From NCBI RefSeq assembly GCF_945957355.1, contig NZ_CAMFKM010000010.1:1-64000 (forward strand): a stretch of 64,000 bases of DNA. Direction: 5' to 3'. Under the pieces are notes generated by a model. The model made no database searches. It worked only from the letters and a program-made list of their open reading frames with translations, and was not told the DNA's origin. Origin of the DNA: an uncultured Reyranella sp. GTDB lineage: Bacteria; Pseudomonadota; Alphaproteobacteria; Reyranellales; Reyranellaceae. Shown here one piece after another: positions 20,878-29,743 of this stretch. The stretch's first letter is position 1; every line of letters starts with the position of its first letter. Made by a program: the position numbers and the translations under genes.

Positions 20878-22410
20878 TCACAGAGGAACGTTGCCGTGCT
20901 TGCGCCACGGATTCTCGAGCTTCTTGGTCTCGAGCGTGGCCAGCGCGCGGCAGATGCGGCGGCGCGTGCCGTGCGGCATGATCACGTCGTCGATGAAGCC
21001 GCGGTTGGCCGCCACGAACGGATTGGCGAACTTCTGGCGGTATTCCTCGGTGCGCGCCGCGATCTTGTTGGCGTCGCCGACGTCGGACCGGAAGATGATT
21101 TCGACCGCGCCCTTGGCGCCCATCACTGCGATCTCGGCACCCGGCCACGCATAGTTCACGTCGCCGCGCAGGTGCTTGGACGCCATCACGTCGTAGGCGC
21201 CGCCATAGGCCTTGCGGGTGATCACCGTCACCTTCGGCACGGTGGCCTCGGCATAGGCGTAGAGCAGCTTGGCGCCGTGCTTAATGATGCCGCCGAACTC
21301 CTGCGTCGTGCCCGGCAAGAAGCCCGGCACGTCGACGAAGGTCACGATCGGGATGTTGAAGGCGTCGCAGAAGCGCACGAACCGCGCCGCCTTGCGCGAG
21401 CTGTCGATGTCGAGGCAGCCCGCCAGCACCATCGGCTGGTTCGCCACGAAACCCACCGAGCGGCCGTCCATGCGGCCGAAGCCCACCACCATGTTGGCCG
21501 CCCATTCCGGCGACAGTTCGAAGAAATCACCCTCGTCCACGACCTTCAGGATCAGCTCCTTGATGTCGTAGGGCTTGTTCGGATTCTCGGGCACCAGCGT
21601 GTCGAGCGAAAAATCCTCACGATCGACGGGATCGAGCGTCGTGCGGACTGGCGCCTTCTCGCGATTGTTCGAGGGCAGGAAATCGATGAAGCGGCGCAGC
21701 TGCAGCAGCGCCTCGATGTCGTTCTCGAAGGCGAGGTCGGCCACGCCCGACTTCTGCGTGTGCGTGAGCGCGCCGCCCAGCTCCTCCTGCGTCACCGTCT
21801 CGTGCGTGACGGTCTTCACCACGTCGGGGCCGGTGACGAACATGTAGGAACTGTCCTTCACCATGAAGATGAAGTCGGTCATGGCCGGCGAATAGACCGC
21901 GCCGCCTGCGCAGGGCCCCATGACCATCGAGATCTGCGGGATCACGCCGGACGCCAGCACATTGCGCTGGAACACGTCGGCGTAGCCCGCGAGGGAGTCG
22001 ACCCCTTCCTGAATGCGTGCGCCGCCCGAGTCGTTAAGGCCCAGCACCGGCGCGCCGACCTTCATGGCCATGTCCATGACCTTGCAGATCTTGGTGGCGT
22101 GCATGCCGGACAATGCCCCGCCAAAGACCGTGAAATCCTGGCTGAACACGTAGACCAGCCGGCCGTTGATCGTGCCGTGGCCGGTGACCACGCCATCGCC
22201 CGGAATCTTCTGGTTTTCCATGCCGAAGTCGATCGAGCGATGCTCGACGAACATGTCGTATTCCTCGAACGACCCGGGATCGAGCAGCGCATCGATGCGC
22301 TCGCGCGCCGTCAGCTTGCCCTTGGCGTGCTGCGCCTCGATACGGCGCTCGCCGCCGCCGAGACGCGCCGCTGCCCGCCTGCGCTCGAGTTCTTCCAACA
22401 TCTTCTGCAT
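20878..22410 (-). CDS. pccB: Propionyl-CoA carboxylase, carboxyltransferase beta subunit
   Basis: PccB moves the carboxyl group from carboxybiotin to propionyl-CoA. The 510-aa protein has both crotonase-like halves. The N half has [19 protein letters not shown] and [16 protein letters not shown], and the C half has [18 protein letters not shown] and [11 protein letters not shown]. This gives the two oxyanion holes expected. It lies upstream of the 2TM gene and pccA in one leftward operon. The length fits PccB better than AccD. Confidence 0.95.
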   Translation of the reverse strand: MQKMLEELERRRAAARLGGGERRIEAQHAKGKLTARERIDALLDPGSFEEYDMFVEHRSIDFGMENQKIPGDGVVTGHGTINGRLVYVFSQDFTVFGGALSGMHATKICKVMDMAMKVGAPVLGLNDSGGARIQEGVDSLAGYADVFQRNVLASGVIPQISMVMGPCAGGAVYSPAMTDFIFMVKDSSYMFVTGPDVVKTVTHETVTQEELGGALTHTQKSGVADLAFENDIEALLQLRRFIDFLPSNNREKAPVRTTLDPVDREDFSLDTLVPENPNKPYDIKELILKVVDEGDFFELSPEWAANMVVGFGRMDGRSVGFVANQPMVLAGCLDIDSSRKAARFVRFCDAFNIPIVTFVDVPGFLPGTTQEFGGIIKHGAKLLYAYAEATVPKVTVITRKAYGGAYDVMASKHLRGDVNYAWPGAEIAVMGAKGAVEIIFRSDVGDANKIAARTEEYRQKFANPFVAANRGFIDDVIMPHGTRRRICRALATLETKKLENPWRKHGNVPL

Positions 22411-22458
22411 CTAATTCTCCGGCCCTCGGTCAGTTTTCGGCCAATAAAGCGATCACGT

Positions 22459-23331
22459 CTAGCGAAGGAATCGCTTCTCGTTGTCCTTCACAGTTCCCAT
22501 TCCCTGCAAATCGAATACCGCGTCGACGGAGGGAATACTCGCCTCGACGCCATGAATTCCGCCGTCCTTGCGGATCTGCGCGAAGGTCGCGCGCATCGCA
22601 CCGACCGACGCGCGGATCGCGTGGTTGCCCCAGATCAGCAGGCCGACTTTCTTCAGTTCCTTCACCCGTGCCACCGTCATCTGGGGATACGCGGTCGGCA
22701 CCAGCGCGATCGGCGCCTTGCCGTCCCACGCCTTGATGAAGGCCTCGATCTCGTCGGGCGTCTTCTGCTTGGAATGGACCAGGATCAGGTCGGCGCCCGC
22801 GGCCTCATAGGCCCGCGCCCGCTTCAGCGCCTCGTCCTGGCCGAGGCCGGCGATCAACGCCTCCGTACGCGCCACGACCATGAGATCAGGATCGCGCCGC
22901 GCCGACCGCGCCGCCTCGATCTTGCCCTGGAACTCCTCGATGCGGACCATGTCCTGCCGGCCGCCGGCGATCAGGCTGGTGACCTTGGGAAAGCTCTTGT
23001 CCTCCATCACGATCGCGCCGACGCCGGCACGCTCGTACTGCTCCACGGCATAGAGGACGTTGATGGCGTTGCCGAAGCCGGTGTCGATGTCGGCGACGAC
23101 CGGCAGGCCCGAGCGCTCGGCCATGGCGCGCGTCATATCGAGATGCTGGGTCATCGACACGATGCTGACGTCCGGCACGCCGTAGAGCGCGGAGAGTTCG
23201 AAGCCGGAGGCCCAGATCGCGTCGAAGCCCGCCTCGGCGGCGAGCATCGCCGAGAGCGGGCTGTGCGCCGCCATCGCCTCGATAAGGCCCTTCTCGGCCA
23301 TGACCTTTCGCAGCCTGGTGCCCGCTCCCAT
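22459..23331 (-). CDS. pphA: Phosphonopyruvate hydrolase
   Basis: The 290-aa protein belongs to the PEP mutase/isocitrate lyase superfamily. It most resembles phosphonopyruvate hydrolase (phosphonopyruvate to pyruvate plus phosphate), as I recall the Variovorax Pal2 enzyme, which has the same length. Mg-binding residues are Asp81, Asp83 and Glu110 (ADIDTGFGN, VMEDKSFPK). The gating-loop residue is Thr118 (KVTSL), the residue of the hydrolase; PEP mutases have Asn there. The N-terminal AMAAHSPLSAMLAAEAGF and IHSRQKTPDE-like LVHSKQKTPDE also match. It lies 49 bp downstream-side of pccB and 9 bp from the ATP12 gene. No phosphonate transport or aminotransferase genes are nearby. Confidence 0.82.
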   Translation of the reverse strand: MGAGTRLRKVMAEKGLIEAMAAHSPLSAMLAAEAGFDAIWASGFELSALYGVPDVSIVSMTQHLDMTRAMAERSGLPVVADIDTGFGNAINVLYAVEQYERAGVGAIVMEDKSFPKVTSLIAGGRQDMVRIEEFQGKIEAARSARRDPDLMVVARTEALIAGLGQDEALKRARAYEAAGADLILVHSKQKTPDEIEAFIKAWDGKAPIALVPTAYPQMTVARVKELKKVGLLIWGNHAIRASVGAMRATFAQIRKDGGIHGVEASIPSVDAVFDLQGMGTVKDNEKRFLR

Positions 23332-23339
23332 GATCCCTC

Positions 23340-24056
23340 TCAGCCGCGCAGACGCGCGTTTTCCAGAAGTGAAAGAAAGCGCGTGGCCGCCTCGATGTCC
23401 CGGCGCACGCCTTCGCGCTGCTTCTCCGCGATTGGATCGTCGCCCCAGCGATCCACCTGGTAGAGCTCGTCGGTCTGCGCGGCCGCGAAGGCGCCTGCCG
23501 CATCCAGGCGGCCGTCCGACACCGCGAGCGCAATCACGACCGAGCCCGCCGTATGCGTGAGGTTATAGAGCGCCGAAAGGGCCAGATCGCCGTGCGCCGA
23601 CACCGCCTCGTGCAGCCGCGCCCTCGCCTCTGGCGCCTGTTCGACGAAGGCGATCCCCTCCGCCGTGACCAGCTGGGCGCCATGCCGCTCGGCTGCCCAG
23701 GCGAGCAGCGGGTCCCAGCGTCCCCGCTGCAGCTCGACCAGGCTGTCCGGCCCGGCGGCCCGGTAGCAGAGAAGGTCCGAGCCTGCGTACTTCGAGGTGT
23801 CGGCGATCACCTCGTCGCGCCGCGACACCACGCGGTCGATGCCGGTCGCGGCAAGGCGGGTCAGCGGCAGATGGGCCGCATTGATCTCGGCCTTGTCAGG
23901 CACCGCCGCCCATTCGGCGGCGATCGCCTCGGCGAGCGCGCGAGTCGGTACGACCAGCACCGCCTTGGCCGGCGTCCGCATCGGCTTGCCGTCGAGCAGG
24001 ACGCGAAAACCACCCTCGCCCTCGTCGATGCCCGTATCCTTGTAGAATCGCTTCAT
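23340..24056 (-). CDS. ATP12 family F1-ATPase assembly chaperone
   Basis: The 238-aa protein matches ATP12, which binds free F1 alpha subunits during ATP synthase assembly in mitochondria and alphaproteobacteria. It begins MKRFYKDTGIDEGEGGFRV, continues with LLDGKPMRTPAKAVLVVPT, and has the family stretch DLLCYRA and WDPLLAWAAERHGA. ALSALYNLTHTAGSVVIALAV lies near residue 165. The DELYQVDRWGDDPIAEKQRE block is highly typical. The gene lies 9 bp upstream of the phosphonopyruvate hydrolase gene in the same direction. Confidence 0.93.
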   Translation of the reverse strand: MKRFYKDTGIDEGEGGFRVLLDGKPMRTPAKAVLVVPTRALAEAIAAEWAAVPDKAEINAAHLPLTRLAATGIDRVVSRRDEVIADTSKYAGSDLLCYRAAGPDSLVELQRGRWDPLLAWAAERHGAQLVTAEGIAFVEQAPEARARLHEAVSAHGDLALSALYNLTHTAGSVVIALAVSDGRLDAAGAFAAAQTDELYQVDRWGDDPIAEKQREGVRRDIEAATRFLSLLENARLRG

Positions 24057-24154
24057 TCAGATCCCGGCCAAATCACGATGCGGAATGACCTGTTCTCCTG
24101 TCGCATCGTGGCGTCGGGATTACACGCGGTGCGGGCCGGCCGACAAGAGCAGGG

Positions 24155-26182
24155 TTAGCGGCCCTGACTGCGCTGCGGACCGGGCGTCTTCAGTTGCGGC
24201 CGCGACGCCCGCTGCCGGACGTCCGACGTGGGCGCCGGCAACTGTGCCCGCAGCCCGGGACGCAGCGCTTCGACCCGGGGCGCCAGCACGGCGCATGCAT
24301 TGGCGCCCGCCTGCCGGCCCGCTTGGGCTACCTGCGCGACCAGGCTCGGGATCGGGCCGCCGCCCACCAGCAGCTTGGAGAGGTTGGGATCGACCGCGCT
24401 CGCCGTGGCCTTGCCGAGCCCGCCCTTGATACGCATTGGAACGGCCAGCGCGGCGTTCTGATGGTCTCGCGCCTCGGGCGCCAGCATGAACTCCCAGTTG
24501 TCAGTGCGGAGGTGGAAATAGCCACCGCCGACCAGCACCCCGCGCGGCGTGTCGACGACCAGTCGTCGGAGGTTGGCGACACCGCCGCTCACCTCGAAAC
24601 GTCCCGCGATGCAGTTGAACGGGACGCCGGAATCGGTACCGCCCAGCAGCCGCTGTATCTCCGGCGGCCAGTTGGCGAGCTGACTCTGCGGCCACAGGCC
24701 CTTGCCCATGGCGACGTCGATCGAGCCATTGGCGGAATTCAGCGCATCGCGCGTCGTCCGGCCGCCGCCGCGCAGGCGCAGGTCGATGTCGGCAACGCCG
24801 TCGCGCAGGCCGAAGTCGAGGCCGAGCAGCGTCGACAGTTCGCCGAGGGAGACGCGGTTGGCGGTCGCCGTGAGCGTGGTCTGCCCGATGCGTCCGGCCG
24901 GATCGTAGACGAGATCGACGCCGGCGGACCCGCCGCCGACGGTCGCAGCCGCGCGAAAGGTGAAGCGCGTCTCGCCCGACGCCAGCGTCACCGACGCGTT
25001 CTGCATCTTGGCGCCAAGGCCCACGACCTCACCCAGCCTGACCGTGACCGACAGGGTGGCACGACCCAGCCAGTTCGCGACGAACGGCAGGGTCGGGATG
25101 AGACGCGGCGGCTGCACGGGGGCCGTCGCTGGCGCGGCCGGTACCGCGCTCGCGAGCGGCGCCTTCAGCTCAGATACGTCGAGGCGGGTCACGTCGGCGT
25201 TGACGACGATGGTCGGTGTGCCTTTGCGGTCGACGCGAAACAGCGCCTCGCCCGCCGCTTCGCTCGCGCCCACCTTCAGAGTCGTGACCTCGACCTTGAA
25301 GCCGTTGCGCTGGGTCGAGGCTTTGCTGTTCATCACATAGGGACCGCCCGCCGGAACGGGCAGGCGGATATAGGGCCCGAACACCGAGACGTCGGCGCCT
25401 TCGGAGTTGATCTGCAGCGACGTGCCTTTGGCGTTGATGCTGCCCTTGATCGAGATCTTGCCGTCGCCGAAGCCGCCCTGCAGATCGATGTTGCCGGGCA
25501 ATCCGGCCATCCAGCCGTTGAAGGAGCCAGCGGTCCCCGTGAGTTCCATTGGCACGCCCTGCGCCACGCCGAACCGCCCCTCGACCTGCAAGGTCTGGTT
25601 CGGCGCCGGCGACTTGAAGGTCGCGGCCGGAATCTCGAGCACCACGGGAGGCCGGCCCGCGCCTTCCGAGACGGTCAGGACCGAGTCGCGCACCTCGATG
25701 TTGCCGATCCACGGGAAGGCAGCGGCGGTCCGAAGCTTGAGCGAACGGTTCTCGCCGGGGTGCGGCCCCGATCCATCGGGCGGCGGCAGCATCTCGAGGT
25801 TGCTGTCGCCCACCTCGCTGCGCTCGACCAGGATGTCGGCACCCTCGAGCAGGATGCGCCCGATCTTGACCTCGCCCAGAAGCAGCGAGAACGGGTCGAG
25901 GAACAGCGTCATGCGACGCACGCGCGCCAGGTCCGGCCGGGAACCCCACGCCGCATTGGCGAGCGTGACGCCTTCGGCCACCATCGCCGGCTCGCTGCCG
26001 AGCTTGACCGAAAGCGGCACGCGGGCCGCCAGTTCGCGCCCGGTGACCTTGCGGACCTGCTCGGTCATGCGCGCCTGATAGCGCGACAGGTCCCTTGTCG
26101 CGGCCCAGACGACGCCGACAACGGCGGCGACCGGCACCGCCACCGCCGTGATCACCGCCACGCGCTTCCAGGGAATCCGCAT
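24155..26182 (-). CDS. AsmA family protein
   Basis: The 675-aa protein has one N-terminal membrane segment (about residues 8-27) and a long periplasmic region. The AsmA N-terminal features PFSLLLGEVKIGRILLEG and repeated beta strands suit the family, whose members are thought to help outer-membrane lipid transport or homeostasis. The C-terminal half has the AsmA C-domain pattern GLDFGLRDGVADIDLRL. It is followed by a Pro/Arg/Gln-rich tail of about 40 residues. An ATG at 26224 would overlap the next gene, and the residue context favours 26182. Confidence 0.88.
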   Translation of the reverse strand: MRIPWKRVAVITAVAVPVAAVVGVVWAATRDLSRYQARMTEQVRKVTGRELAARVPLSVKLGSEPAMVAEGVTLANAAWGSRPDLARVRRMTLFLDPFSLLLGEVKIGRILLEGADILVERSEVGDSNLEMLPPPDGSGPHPGENRSLKLRTAAAFPWIGNIEVRDSVLTVSEGAGRPPVVLEIPAATFKSPAPNQTLQVEGRFGVAQGVPMELTGTAGSFNGWMAGLPGNIDLQGGFGDGKISIKGSINAKGTSLQINSEGADVSVFGPYIRLPVPAGGPYVMNSKASTQRNGFKVEVTTLKVGASEAAGEALFRVDRKGTPTIVVNADVTRLDVSELKAPLASAVPAAPATAPVQPPRLIPTLPFVANWLGRATLSVTVRLGEVVGLGAKMQNASVTLASGETRFTFRAAATVGGGSAGVDLVYDPAGRIGQTTLTATANRVSLGELSTLLGLDFGLRDGVADIDLRLRGGGRTTRDALNSANGSIDVAMGKGLWPQSQLANWPPEIQRLLGGTDSGVPFNCIAGRFEVSGGVANLRRLVVDTPRGVLVGGGYFHLRTDNWEFMLAPEARDHQNAALAVPMRIKGGLGKATASAVDPNLSKLLVGGGPIPSLVAQVAQAGRQAGANACAVLAPRVEALRPGLRAQLPAPTSDVRQRASRPQLKTPGPQRSQGR

Positions 26183-26198
26183 CCAGATTGATTCTCGC

Positions 26199-27197
26199 TC
26201 AAACTCCGTCCGTCGAAAAGCCAAATGCCTCGACGGTACGGCGGAAGTGAGGTGGCGGCTCGGCTTCGGCCCTCAGCTCGCCCTTGCCCGATGGATGCGG
26301 CAGCGTCAGACGTCGGGCGTGGAGATGCAGCTTGCGCGCGTCGGCGATGGTCGACAGCAGCGCTTCCTCGCCCCCGTACTTGCGGTCGCCGAGGATCGGG
26401 CAGCCGATGGCGGCACAGTGAACGCGAAGCTGATGGGTCCGGCCGGTGCGCGGCCACAACGCCAGCAGGGCCGCGCGGTGGCCGGCCCGGTCGATCTCGC
26501 GGAAGTGCGTGAGCGCCTTCTGGCCGTTCTCCTCGTCGACCTGCATCAGTTCCCGGTCGAAGGCGCCCGGCCGCTTGGCCAGCGGCAGGTTGATCGCGCC
26601 CTCTTTCTTGGGTGGCACCCCGACGACAATGGCCCAGTAGAGCTTCTCGGTCTCCCGATCGCGGAACGACGCGGTCAGATGCTTGGCCGCCTGGCCGGTC
26701 CGGGCGATCAGCAGCAGCCCACTCGTGTCCTTGTCGAGCCGGTGGACCAGCTTGGGCCGCTGCTCGAAGCCGAAGCGCAGTCCGTCGAGCATGCCGTCGA
26801 TGTGCTTTTCCGTCCCGCTGCCGCCCTGAACGGCGAGTCCCGGCGGCTTGTTGAGCACGATCACATGCTCGTCGCGGTAGATGACCATCTTCTGGATTTC
26901 GGCGGTGTCGCGCTCGGAGACGCTGGGCGTTGCCGCCGTCCTGGGCCTGGGCGGCGGCGAGTTCGTGACACCCGGCGGCAGGCGGATCGACTGCCCGGGC
27001 TCGACCCGGTCCTTGCCTTCGGCCCGCTTGCCGTCGATTCGCACCTGGCCGGTGCGCAGCAGCTTCTGCAGGGCGCCGTGGCTCAGCTCGGGAAAATGGC
27101 GCTGGAACCAGCGGTCGAGGCGCATGTCAGCCTCGTCATCGGTGACGGCGCGGGTCTGGACCTGACGGGTACCACCGGTGGCGGGGCTCTGGCTCAT
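26199..27197 (-). CDS. Pseudouridine synthase, RluC/RluD family
   Basis: The 332-aa enzyme isomerises uridines in 23S rRNA. An N-terminal S4 domain (RLDRWFQRHFPELSHGALQ, about residues 25-70) is followed by the catalytic domain. HRLDKDTSGLLLIA holds the catalytic aspartate. RTGRTHQLRVHCAAIGCPILGD is the second family motif, spread over two adjacent blocks. The start at 27197 is preferred; an in-frame codon lies seven residues upstream. RluC specificity is likely but I cannot separate it from RluD with certainty. Confidence 0.9.
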   Translation of the reverse strand: MSQSPATGGTRQVQTRAVTDDEADMRLDRWFQRHFPELSHGALQKLLRTGQVRIDGKRAEGKDRVEPGQSIRLPPGVTNSPPPRPRTAATPSVSERDTAEIQKMVIYRDEHVIVLNKPPGLAVQGGSGTEKHIDGMLDGLRFGFEQRPKLVHRLDKDTSGLLLIARTGQAAKHLTASFRDRETEKLYWAIVVGVPPKKEGAINLPLAKRPGAFDRELMQVDEENGQKALTHFREIDRAGHRAALLALWPRTGRTHQLRVHCAAIGCPILGDRKYGGEEALLSTIADARKLHLHARRLTLPHPSGKGELRAEAEPPPHFRRTVEAFGFSTDGV

Positions 27198-27232
27198 GGC
27201 GCGCAACCTAAGGGACAAGCTACACAGGGTCC

Positions 27233-28123
27233 ATGGAATCGGTGTCCTTCGACACGCTGACGTTCGACCATCCGACGGCCTGCCTGCCGGCGCGAATTTC
27301 CGCGACCCTGCATATTCCCCCCGAAAGGCCCGGCCCGGTGCCCTGCATGGTCATCCTGACCAGCAGCGCCGGTGTCCAGCGTCATCGCGAGCACTATTAT
27401 GCCGACCTGCTGAATGCCGCCGGCGCCGCGGCGCTGATCGTCGACAGTTTCAGGAGCCGGGGCGTGCGGCGCACCGTGGCGGACCAGAGCCTGGTTTCGG
27501 CCGCGCAGATGGAGGGTGACGCCTTCGCAGCCCTCGCCCTGCTGCGCGCCGACCGGCGCTTCGATCCGGAGCGCATCGGCATCATGGGCGTCTCGAAGGG
27601 CGGCGTGGCGACGCTCAACGCCGCCCTCGCCGTGCGCCAGAGCTGGCGGCGCGGCTTCCCGCACCTGTTCGACATCCATGTCGCTCTCTGCCCCGGCGCG
27701 ACCGCCCAGCATCGCGACGCCACCACGCATGGAAGGCCGATGTTCTTCATGCTGGCCGCCCGGGACGACTACACGCCGGCCGAACTGGCGATCGAATACG
27801 CCGAACGCATGCGGGCCGCCGGCAACGACCGCATCAGGGTGAAGGTCTATGGCGGCGCACACCACGGATGGGAGTCGCTGGGGCCCGTCTTCGACATCAA
27901 GGACGCCGAGAACTGGTCGTGCTGCCGCAACCTCATCGAGGATGACGGCCGTCACTTCGTGCCCGCGCTGGGGCGGGCTATGGACGAGCCCGAGTTCCAG
28001 GCCTGGGCCCGACGACATTGCGTCACCCGCGGCGCCCGCGCGGGCGGCGGGACTGCCGAGTTGAAGCAGCGCGCCAGTGCCGACCTGATCGCCTTCCTGG
28101 CCATTCACGGATTCGTGCGCTGA
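27233..28123 (+). CDS. Dienelactone hydrolase-like alpha/beta hydrolase
   Basis: The 296-aa protein has the alpha/beta hydrolase nucleophile elbow GVSKGG (near residue 120). There is a later acid in the RDDYTPAEL context and a histidine in YGGAHHGWE, so the Ser-Asp-His triad seems complete. Note that the usual dienelactone hydrolase nucleophile is Cys; here it is Ser. No signal peptide is seen. Its substrate is unknown. It is divergent from the pseudouridine synthase gene, with a 35-bp gap. Confidence 0.82.
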   Translation: MESVSFDTLTFDHPTACLPARISATLHIPPERPGPVPCMVILTSSAGVQRHREHYYADLLNAAGAAALIVDSFRSRGVRRTVADQSLVSAAQMEGDAFAALALLRADRRFDPERIGIMGVSKGGVATLNAALAVRQSWRRGFPHLFDIHVALCPGATAQHRDATTHGRPMFFMLAARDDYTPAELAIEYAERMRAAGNDRIRVKVYGGAHHGWESLGPVFDIKDAENWSCCRNLIEDDGRHFVPALGRAMDEPEFQAWARRHCVTRGARAGGGTAELKQRASADLIAFLAIHGFVR

Positions 28124-28158
28124 TGGACGAATCAGCCGATTCTCTTTATACTTGAGGT

Positions 28159-29646
28159 GTGAATCGATCGCATTTTGTCGCCGCTTTCCTGGCGTTCGCG
28201 CTCTCCTTTTCGGGGGCATCCTCCTCCTTCGCTTCGGGCGTTCTGTGGACCGGATCCGGCCCTGCAACGGCACGTGCCGAAGCGCTGCTGAAGGCGCTAC
28301 GCAGCGCCGGCGATCATGGGCTGGATCCCGCCTGGTACAACCTCTCCGAGGTCGAGAAGGCGATGGCCCCGGGCGCAGATCCGACTACGGCCGAGGCCCT
28401 GCTGTCGGCGGCCTTCGTCGCCTATGCCAGCGATGTCTCGACCGGCCGCGTCCGCGCCAACAGGGTCGACAAGGAAATCGACATCGTCCAGCGCAAGGCG
28501 GACAAGGCCGAACTGCTGCAGGCCGCCGCCGACGCGACCGACTTCGCGGCCTACCTCGCCTCGCTGCCGCCCAAGGGCGACTACCCGTCGCTGCAGAAGG
28601 CGCTGGCGACCTGGCGCGACAAGCGCGGCAAGGTGACCTACACCCCGATGCCCGACGGCACGGCGCTCAAGCCCAACATGATCGACAGCCGCGTGCCCGT
28701 CTTGCGCAAGCGTCTGGCCGAACTCGACTTCACGGTGCCGCCGGCCGGCGCCGTCGCCGACCTCTACGACGAGCCGCTGGTCGGCGTGGTGAAGTCGTAC
28801 CAGGAGATGAAGGGCCTGACCGTCGACGGCGTCATAGGCGCCAAGACCGTCCGCTCGCTCAACACCACGATCGACGAGCGCATCGAGCAGATCGTCGCGA
28901 ATCTGGAGCGCCGCCGCTGGTTGCCGGAGGATCTCGGCAGCCGCTTCGTCTATGTGAACACCGGCGACTACTCGATGGTGTTCGTGAACGAAGGCAAGAT
29001 CGCCTTCCAGAGCCAGGTCATCGTCGGCACACCCAAGGACCCGACACCCGAGATCCAGTCGACCATGCGCGGCTTCCAGACCAACCCGTACTGGACCGTC
29101 CCGCCGTCGATCGCCGGCGAGGAATACCTGCCGATCCTTCGGCGCGATCCCAATGCCCTGGCTGGAAGTGGCTTCAAGATCTTCGCGAGCTGGAGCAACG
29201 ACGACGAGATCGACCCTAACACGATCGACTGGAGCTCGATCCATCCCAAGGCATTCCCCTACCGCATCCGGCAGGACTCGGGCGCCTCGAATGCGCTGGG
29301 CTACATTTTCTTCCCGTTCAACAACAAGTACGGGATCTACATGCACGACACGGCGAGCCGCTGGTTGTTCACCGAGGGCAGCCGCAACTTCAGCCATGGC
29401 TGCATCCGCCTGCAGAACCCGCTCGACTTCGTCGAGAAGGTCTTCAACGGCAAGAACGGCTTCAACAAGGACAGGGTCCAGCAGGCGATCAGGGAGAATC
29501 AGCAGGCCCACTACACCTTTCCCGAGCCGATCACCCTGTACGTGACCTACCGGACCGTCAGCGCCAATGCCGAGGGCGTTCCGACCTTCCGCGACGACGT
29601 CTATGGCCGCGACCGCCGGGTCGTTCGGGCGATGGCCAGGCCCTGA
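28159..29646 (+). CDS. L,D-transpeptidase (YcbB/LdtD-like)
   Basis: The 495-aa periplasmic enzyme would form 3-3 cross-links in peptidoglycan. It starts at GTG with a Sec signal peptide (about residues 1-25, ending SFA-SG). A scaffold domain, a peptidoglycan-binding helix bundle (KSYQEMKGLTVDGVIGAKT) and the YkuD catalytic domain follow. The catalytic site SHGCIRLQNP holds Cys415, and MHDTASRWLF is upstream. Size and domain order match the LdtD/YcbB class. It is convergent with rarA across a nested inverted repeat. Confidence 0.93.
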   Translation: MNRSHFVAAFLAFALSFSGASSSFASGVLWTGSGPATARAEALLKALRSAGDHGLDPAWYNLSEVEKAMAPGADPTTAEALLSAAFVAYASDVSTGRVRANRVDKEIDIVQRKADKAELLQAAADATDFAAYLASLPPKGDYPSLQKALATWRDKRGKVTYTPMPDGTALKPNMIDSRVPVLRKRLAELDFTVPPAGAVADLYDEPLVGVVKSYQEMKGLTVDGVIGAKTVRSLNTTIDERIEQIVANLERRRWLPEDLGSRFVYVNTGDYSMVFVNEGKIAFQSQVIVGTPKDPTPEIQSTMRGFQTNPYWTVPPSIAGEEYLPILRRDPNALAGSGFKIFASWSNDDEIDPNTIDWSSIHPKAFPYRIRQDSGASNALGYIFFPFNNKYGIYMHDTASRWLFTEGSRNFSHGCIRLQNPLDFVEKVFNGKNGFNKDRVQQAIRENQQAHYTFPEPITLYVTYRTVSANAEGVPTFRDDVYGRDRRVVRAMARP

Positions 29647-29663
29647 GGCCTGACCGCCTCATT

Positions 29664-29738
29664 GGAGCGCGCCACTCCAGTGGCGCTCATGTCTTGTTAA
29701 ACTGACAATGCTTGAGCGCCACTGGAGTGGCGCGCTCC
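29664..29738. repeat. Nested inverted repeat between convergent genes
   Basis: Two 26-bp arms (29664-29689 and 29713-29738) are perfect inverted copies around a 23-nt loop. Each arm is itself palindromic: GCGCCACT and AGTGGCGC around CC or GG. The element fills the space between the ends of the L,D-transpeptidase (+) and rarA (-) genes, so it may act as a two-way transcription terminator. It has no U-run. It may also be a mobile REP-like element. Confidence 0.85.
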
Positions 29739-29743
29739 CTTGA

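Noticed and set aside
22459..23331. Methylisocitrate lyase or PEP mutase
   Set aside because: Methylisocitrate lyase has a catalytic-cysteine loop (KRCGH type) that is absent, and the Asn expected for PEP mutase is Thr118.
19993..23463. A rightward open frame of over 1,100 codons across pccA, pccB and the hydrolase
   Set aside because: It is antisense to well-conserved genes. High-GC coding DNA often leaves long open frames on the other strand, and the protein has no family features.
29647..29743. Insertion sequence ends
   Set aside because: The inverted arms have no transposase between them and only 23 bp separates them.
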